Source: Isoetes taiwanensis (Eukaryota > Streptophyta > Lycopodiopsida > Isoetales > Isoetaceae). From it: DNA of 64,000 nt. The DNA lies in NCBI GenBank assembly GCA_021234155.1, contig JAJEKV010000040.1, positions 4,549,229 to 4,613,228 of the forward strand, written 5' to 3'. Position 1 is the first letter of the stretch. Each line of letters opens with the position of its first letter. Shown one piece after another: positions 58,351 to 64,000 of this stretch. The position numbers were made by a program, and so were the translations under genes. Under the pieces are notes generated by a model. It did no database searches. It had not been told where the DNA came from and worked only from the letters and a program-made list of their open reading frames with translations.

Positions 58351-59462
58351 CTACCACATTGAGCTTCCCGGCTTGTAGACTATATCAAAGTCATATTCTT
58401 GAGGAACTCCATCCATCTCCGCTGCCTCAGATTGAGGTGTGGTTGCGTGAATACATATTGGAGGCTCGATGGTCGGTGATCCAATTGGAACTTCCTTCCC
58501 AAGAGGTAGTGCCTCCATATTCTTAACGCCCGACAACTGCAAGCAATTCCGATCGCGCGTTGGGTAGCGGCGTCTGGCGTCGTTCATCTTCCCGGAATCA
58601 TACGCTACCACACGCTCTTCTTGCATAAGCACCGCGACCAGTAGCTATCTTACTCGTGATCCGTTGCTACAAAGCTTATCTTTCTCGGTCCGGCGAGGGG
58701 TTAAGATCGGGGCTGTTGTTAAAGCTTCCTTCAACAATTCAAATCCCTTTTGGGCTTTCTTGTGCCAATGCTCTACCCAATCTTTCACCTTCTCGCCCTC
58801 GTCAGTCCTGTTAGCGGGGGCTGCTATCTTAGCAAAGTTCTTCCACGAACTTCTGGCAGAAGTACCGCTAGGCCGAGAAAACTTCCGACCTCGTGCACAT
58901 TCGGGCGCCGCCAGCGAATCTTTGCTTCAATCTTGGCGGGGTCCGTCGAGATGCCTTCGCCGAGATCACATGACCAAGGTATTCCACCTTCTGTTTTGCG
59001 GTGGCACCGACAACTTGGCGCATAACTGGTGCCTCTTCAACTTCTCTAGCACCCTTCTCAAGTGTTGCACGTGCTCTTCAAGGGATCTGCTATACACCAA
59101 AATGTCATCAAAGAAAACAATCACAAAGGTGTCGGGGAACTCCCCGAAGATATCGTTCATGAGCCTCATGAACGTTAAGGGGCATTTGATAAGCCGAAAG
59201 GCATCACTGCGGAACTCATAATGCCCATACCGGCCCCTGAAGGCGGTCTTGTGGATATCCTCCTCCTTTATCCAGTATCTGGTGGTAAACCCACCTTAAG
59301 TCGATTTTTGAGAAGATCTTTGCTCCTTGAAGCTGATCCATCAAGTCGCCCCCGATCTTGGAAGCGATACTTGTTCTTAATGGTGTGCTTATTCAACTGC
59401 CTATAGTCTATGCACATCCTCAAAGATCCATCCTTCTTCTTGACAAAAGAATGGGCGCCCAA
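58351..59462 (-). pseudogene. Chromovirus reverse transcriptase and RNase H, heavily broken
   Basis: Only islands remain readable on the minus strand: [20 protein letters not shown] (59440-59380), then the catalytic box VFFDDILVYSRSLEEH (about 59125-59075), then the RNase H end LMQEERVVAYDSGKMNDA (58630-58575) and PQEYDFDIVYKPGS near 58375. Several insertions and deletions separate them, so no functional polymerase could be made. Confidence 0.85.
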
Positions 59463-59599
59463 AGCGGCGAGACACTAGGTCTAATGAAATCTAGGTCGAA
59501 AGCAGCTCCTCGTGAATCGCTTCTTTAGCTCCGGACAACTCTCGCGTTGTCATTCTATATGGGGCCTTGCTTGTCGGTTTTGTTCCCGGTTCGAAAGTG

Positions 59600-61494
59600 C
59601 TATCTCGCAAGACTCGACTCCCCTATAAGGAGGGAGCCGCTTGATCTCATCTCCGGAAAGAGATCGTGGAACTCCGTGATCAACTTAGCTATTTGCCTCG
59701 GCAACTTGCTGAGCATCTTGTCTTCTTTGCTTCCTTCCAATTCCGGCTCACTAATCTCAAGCTTGAAGATGTATGCTACCTGCTCACTCTTGATGCACTT
59801 GAACAGCCGTTTAGAAGACATACACTGCATGATGGGGACAACTTCTTTACCTGTTATCTCAATGATCTTGCCGTCGGGTGTTGGGAAGGTCACCTTCCGC
59901 TTTCCACAATCAATAATGGCCCCTGCTGGTCCAAGGTACTCCATACCTATTATCAAGTCGTACTTGCCAATGCCCATTACTTCTGCCCCCATCTGGATCT
60001 TAATCCCCGGCAAGTCGATGTCAAAGTTGATTCTTTTACCTGCCGTCTGCCTTACTGCTCCACTTGCTAAGACAACGGGCCTTGGCTTTGACTTTAATGG
60101 TTTCAACTTCAACATTTGAACCATTCTGGGAGATGCAAAGTTATGGCTACTTCCCGAATCTATTAGGACTATAAATGACTTGGCCTTGGCCTTTCCCACT
60201 GTGGAAATTACTTTATACTGGCTCTCTGCTTGCTCTGTATCTATTGCGGCAAAGATATGACACTCACCACAATGTAGTCGCGGGCCTCCCTGGCCGTCGT
60301 CGTCGAGACGGTGAGTGTCCCAATCTCCAAACTGCGCTGGCCATTTGCACTCATGACATATGGGCGGGTTTGTCGTCCTATGGCCTGGCTGGAAACACCT
60401 GAAGCAAAGCTGCTTTTCTATGCACTCCTGTCTCTTTTCCTTGGGCATGGCCTGCAGAAAGGATCGCACTGCTTTGGAGTAGTTTGACCCTTCCTGTTTG
60501 TCTTTGAAGGACACCTGCTTCTTCTCCTGCTGTTTCCCTTGATTGCCACTATATGGGGCTCTAGCTGGTCCTGGGCTGGCTGTTCTCGGGCTAAAACTGC
60601 CTGCTGCCTTGCCTTTATCTTGGTAATACTGTTGCCTCTGCCCGCTATTCTGAGGTCCTGTCCCTTGCAAGCTTATTGCCTTGGACTCCGCTTCCGATAC
60701 CGTTCTAGGGTTTATTGCCCTTACAAGCTTGCGGATCTCCTCATTCAGACCTTCAATGTAGCTTTCCACTGCATGCTTCTCACCTAACTTTGGCACATAC
60801 AGCCTTAGCCTCATAAATTCCTCTGTGTATTTCTGTACTGACTTGTTGCCTTGCTGCAACCTGTAGAACTGCTGCATCATACTGGACTTGTGCTCTCTTG
60901 GAACGTAATGGCGCTTGAAGGCTTTAGCAAACTTCTTGAACCTGCAAGCATCCCTGCTTAAGCCATGAGCCTTGGCATAGCCCTTCCACCAAATGCGTGC
61001 TGCTCCCTTCAGGTTCGCTGTTGCCACCCTGCCTTTATCCTTATCCTTCATACCATAGGCATTGCCGTATTCGCTCATCTCGTCAAGCCAAGCCTCTGCT
61101 TCCATGCCTGACCTGTTCTCGCCTGAGAATTGCTCGAGCTTCCTGGCCTTCCAAACATTTCCCAATGCAGAGTCTACTTTCTTCTGGTAGTCAGAGGTTC
61201 TTGTGTCCTTTGTCGTCCCTCAGGGTGGTTCCTCCGCTTTAGATGCGCTTCGGACTTGGTTCTCGCGCTCTTCTTCTTCCTCAGACCGAAATCTGAACCG
61301 AAGCTTGAGTCGGAGGAGTCCGAGCTGGGGGACCTTCCTCTCTTGCTCCTCTTCTTGTCTCTACCTGTTCTCCGAGCTGATGCTTGCGGCAGTTGAGCGT
61401 TACCCACCGAACCTGCTCCTGCTTGTGCGGCTAGCAAAGCCTTTATCTGCTCGAGGTCCGTCCTCATTTGCGATATTTCTTCTTCTGGGGTCAT
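59600..61494 (-). pseudogene. Chromovirus Gag and protease
   Basis: The minus-strand frame at 61165-59600 (521 codons) holds a retrotransposon Gag domain (RIWWKGYAKAHGLS, RHYVPREHKSSMMQQFYRLQ). A Cys/His knuckle (near 60400) has the spacing C-x2-C-x4-H-x7-C, longer than the usual x4. The aspartic protease region has IVLIDSGSSHNFASP (near 60160) and IIGMEYL. The Gag N-terminus (61494-61174) is in another frame and is rich in Glu, Gln and Ser. It opens with MTPEEEISQMRTDLEQIKAL. One shift near 61170 separates the two parts. Confidence 0.85.
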
Positions 61495-61860
61495 TTGTCC
61501 AAATTCTTCAAGCAGGTTTCTTGCCGGGCGTGGCCTGGTGGACTCTGTTCCCCTGTAAGTTCCCGGTTAAGCTTGTCGCTCTGGCTTTCCAGGCCTCTAG
61601 CTGCATACACAAGTGGTTCATATCTACATGGTTAGTTTTCCTTGCTTTCTTGCATTATTTATGTTTGTTGGCATGGTTGAGGGGACACAAAATGTATCAA
61701 CAAAACATTTATAGTGCAAGAGAATGTTATATTTATATTTTATATTACACTAATACAAGAACTTGCAACTACTGCTAATCACTTGTTGATCTTGGGTAAG
61801 ATGGATTATCCTCCAAGAACTTTTTCACTTGGGCTGTTCCCCAATGAATGGCCCAAGTTC
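61495..61860. other. No gene seen; junction between two elements
   Basis: The first 120 bp look like untranslated leader of the chromovirus. From about 61620 the sequence becomes AT-rich and unrelated. The expected 5' LTR and primer site are absent. Confidence 0.45.
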
Positions 61861-63303
61861 CTAAGGACATTGGCTGGAGATCCACCCCGTAATGCTCTTT
61901 GCTAAATCTTCTATTCTCGGTGGGAGGTATAAGTCGCCGGCCATCGCCTTGTCTTTGCCGCCGCAGAAGGTATGGCGGTCGAAGACGCCGAGTGCTACCG
62001 CTCTTTTCACCAGGATTGCATACTTCGGTGTTAAGGGGTAGCCGTGCATGCCCGCCGAATCCCCGAGTGCAATCAGCAACTCCTTCCTCGCCCTTCCTCG
62101 GGGGTGAACTTGCGGTGGATAACCGCTATTCTTCCATCCATCGGCAATGGCGGTAAATGGCGCGAATGACTGTCGTTGCGAGATGGGTCCTCGCTACTTC
62201 GGTATCCAATTTCGATTGTGCGCTTCAAATCATCAACCTCTACCGTGGTGAGCTCCCAGTAGTCTCCGACATTCTTTGAAGCCCTCCCGAGGTCGAATTC
62301 GCTGTCCTAGGGGGAGGTGCCGCGGATGAGCTTTCCGTTAGGATGTTTGAGGTCGCATAGCGGATCCCCATCCGTTCCGGAGAGCAAGGAACTCTTCCTC
62401 CGCCGGTAGCTTGTTCTCGACCTTGTGTCGCCTCCATGATGCGGGCCTGATGTTTGTAGGCTTGGATGTCGGAGGTAAACTCTCCCGTAAGTGTCGGCTT
62501 CCCTTACTTGGGGGAAAGTCGGACTCTCCTCGGACGATGAAGTCGTCCAAGTCCGTTCTTCGGAGTTGGTGCAGCAACTCTTCAGGTCGGTACTCCCTTT
62601 CCCTGCACTCCGGGAGGTTTTGAATGTCGCTTAGGAGTAGAAACTCCTCACCTTCGATTATAATGGGGGCTAGGCTTGTGATGCCTAACCCGAGGGGTGG
62701 CGCGACTCTGAGAGTCTGCCGGCTTCTTTCCAAGTCTTGCCACTCCTGCTCGCTTGTCGCTGCTCCTCTGGCTGGGTCGAGCTCGACATCGTCTTCCTCC
62801 TCCTCAGTTCTGTTCATCCGAAGTCTTCTTCCTTCCCTTCCCGCTCTGTTCATACCGCGGTGAGGAGCCGTTGTTCTTTGCTACGGCTAATGGATCCACG
62901 CCCATGGGGAATAGAGGTTCCCCACGATGTTCTCGCACGGTGGGTGAGAAAGATTGCCGTGGCGGTGTTGAAAGAGAAGTACTTGGTCCCGTTGGACGGT
63001 TAGGACCATTGGCTCGGTGTGCGGTGCGCTTTGTTTGTGAGGTATTTGGCGATGTTCGGGACATCGTCTAATGCTGCCTGCAGGGACTGTCTAGGAACAA
63101 AATATCCTATACAAGGAGGGAGTTGCACTAGCGCTGGTTCTACCCTAGCTTGGAACTTCATCAAGACTCTACTATAAGTCGGGTCGTGCAAGGTTGCTTG
63201 GGCGTCCACCTCCTTCCTGAAAATCTGGAAGATTTGGTCGACGCCACGTCAGAAGATGAGCGACATGGGCGTACCACCATCTCTGGAAATCAGAAGTTGC
63301 CAT
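61861..63303 (-). pseudogene. Unrecognised, frameshifted minus-strand gene or element
   Basis: A minus-strand ATG at 63303 opens MATSDFQRWWYAHVAHLLTW. A shift leads into the frame at 63209-63000 (YSRVLMKFQARVEPALVQLP, LQAALDDVPNIAKYLTNKA). Later frames at 62853-62338 (acidic, GITSLAPIIIEGEEFLLLSD) and 62079-61861 (YAILVKRAVALGVFDRHTFC) keep the same direction. The chain looks like one decayed protein of about 480 residues. I do not recognise it; a retroelement Gag-like product or a lost host gene are both possible. A TATA box and leader precede it. Confidence 0.4.
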
Positions 63304-63415
63304 TGATTAATTGCAGAAGAGGGTAACAAACGGTTGCAAGAGCGCCTCAAGGAGTTGGGAAATCGGCTAGAAGGGCAGGAGCAGATCTGTAGGGTGCTAT
63401 GTGAGAAGTGACGGG

Positions 63416-63427
63416 TCTATTTATAGA
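63416..63427 (-). promoter_or_regulatory. TATA box for the minus-strand unit
   Basis: TCTATAAATAGA on the minus strand, 113 bp upstream of the ATG at 63303. This fits a plant core promoter with transcription starting near 63385 (inference). Confidence 0.5.
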
Positions 63428-63615
63428 AAAGGGGGAAACCCTAATTTTTGGATGACTTGGAAATTTCCTAGGATTGGGTAATTCTAACTTATCTGAGGTC
63501 AAAATGGGAGTTTGAGGACTATATGGGATGCTTGAACAAGGCTAGGTTACCTAAAAGATGCTATGCAGTAGGTTGAAGGTGACTTTGACAAGTCCTGGTG
63601 AAGAATTGGTAAGAG

Positions 63616-63879
63616 GTCTCACAGCTTGCGCCTCGCTTCAATCCTAACTTTTTGTTTTGACGGTGTAGGCGAAATGTGAGACATCAGTCCCATTTTAATC
63701 AAAGATGTCCAACTTGGGTAAACTAATGGTGTAAGGGGTGATGGGCTCATCAAATTAGGTAGAATCGACCCCTTATTTGGTCAATTTGGAGCTATTTTGG
63801 TCAAGCATGGTAGGTCTCACACTTTGCCTCGCTTCAATCCTAACTTTTGTTTTTGACGTAGGCGAAATGTGAGACATCA
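63616..63879. repeat. Two direct copies of a 67-72-bp unit upstream of the TATA box
   Basis: Copy 1 is 63616-63687 and copy 2 is 63813-63879. Each opens GGTCTCACA, carries GCCTCGCTTCAATCCTAACT, and closes GGCGAAATGTGAGACATCA. The inverted words GTCTCACA and TGTGAGAC bracket each unit. They could be upstream control repeats or LTR junction remnants. Confidence 0.7.
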
Positions 63880-64000
63880 TGTCTCTCGGCTCCCAATTGT
63901 CCTATTTCACTGAAATAAAAGCTAAAACTTATTAATTTGCTCTAATTACTCAAGTTTATGACATCAAGGTACACAAAATTGGTCTATATTACAAAATTTT
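63880..64000. other. No gene seen to the window end
   Basis: Short AT-rich end without recognisable features. Confidence 0.4.

Larger units (their letters stand above)
54344..61494 (-). mobile_element. Chromovirus (Ty3/gypsy) with 3' LTR, Pol and Gag; 5' LTR not found
   Basis: Read on the minus strand: Gag (61494-60300), protease (about 60180), reverse transcriptase (59460-58970), RNase H (58630-58350), integrase (58050-57000), chromodomain (56996-56763), 3' untranslated region, polypurine tract (complement at 55899-55911) and 3' LTR (55898-54344). The order PR-RT-RH-IN with a chromodomain defines a chromovirus. Many frameshifts in Pol make it inactive. No second LTR is seen beyond 61.5 kb, where unrelated sequence begins near 61620. 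Confidence 0.88.

Overview
The window looks like nuclear DNA of a land plant with a large, repeat-rich genome. It is AT-rich, with GT-AG introns, one long plant-type BAG chaperone-regulator gene, and plant-type mobile elements: chromodomain Ty3/gypsy (chromovirus), Ty1/copia, L1-like LINEs, Helitrons, PIF/Harbinger and hAT. There are no operons, Shine-Dalgarno sites or CRISPR arrays. I cannot name the species; a fern, lycophyte or gymnosperm would fit, but that is inference.

Layout. 1-1.5 kb: an array of a 20-bp perfect palindrome, then a possible 5' end of a minus-strand gene with G-box motifs upstream. 1.8-4.7 kb: a broken transposase-like gene with a DUF8039-like segment, a DUF7869-type DDE-like core and a C-terminal extension. 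5.3-6.3 kb: a dead, intron-containing fragment of the ribosome-biogenesis WD40 gene UTP21/WDR36. It lies upstream of a Helitron 3' terminus at 9.53-9.56 kb, which abuts a truncated Harbinger transposase. 10.1-11.3 kb: a non-autonomous Harbinger element with a TAA target duplication. 11.5-17.5 kb: a candidate TIR element with arrays of a 22-bp repeat (core GGAAACCCTTCC) and an unrecognised, frameshifted gene with an RG-rich tract and a SUMO-interaction-like motif. 17.6-22.2 kb: the one clearly intact host gene, a BAG6-like protein of 1482 residues in two exons.

22.3-42.8 kb is mostly non-coding: local tandem duplications, a second Helitron 3' end (29.6 kb), a copia RNase H/3' LTR remnant (37.9-38.7 kb), a hAT element with an 8-bp target duplication (38.9-40.2 kb), two inverted copies of one long-TIR MITE (36.4 and 41.3 kb), and a cluster of palindromic GTNAC-type motifs (41.0-41.2 kb). 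A few short exon-like pieces lie here, all unrecognised.

42.8-64 kb is a nest of elements. An unrecognised multi-exon gene (42.8-47.5 kb) carries a 5'-truncated LINE in an intron and ends against a truncated chromovirus (47.5-49.8 kb). That chromovirus LTR cuts off the reverse transcriptase of a second LINE (49.8-53.1 kb). A fuller chromovirus of the same family lies in opposite orientation at 54.3-61.5 kb. The end (61.9-63.9 kb) holds a decayed minus-strand gene or element with a TATA box and two upstream direct repeats. Apart from the BAG gene, the coding content is mobile-element protein or decayed gene fragments.
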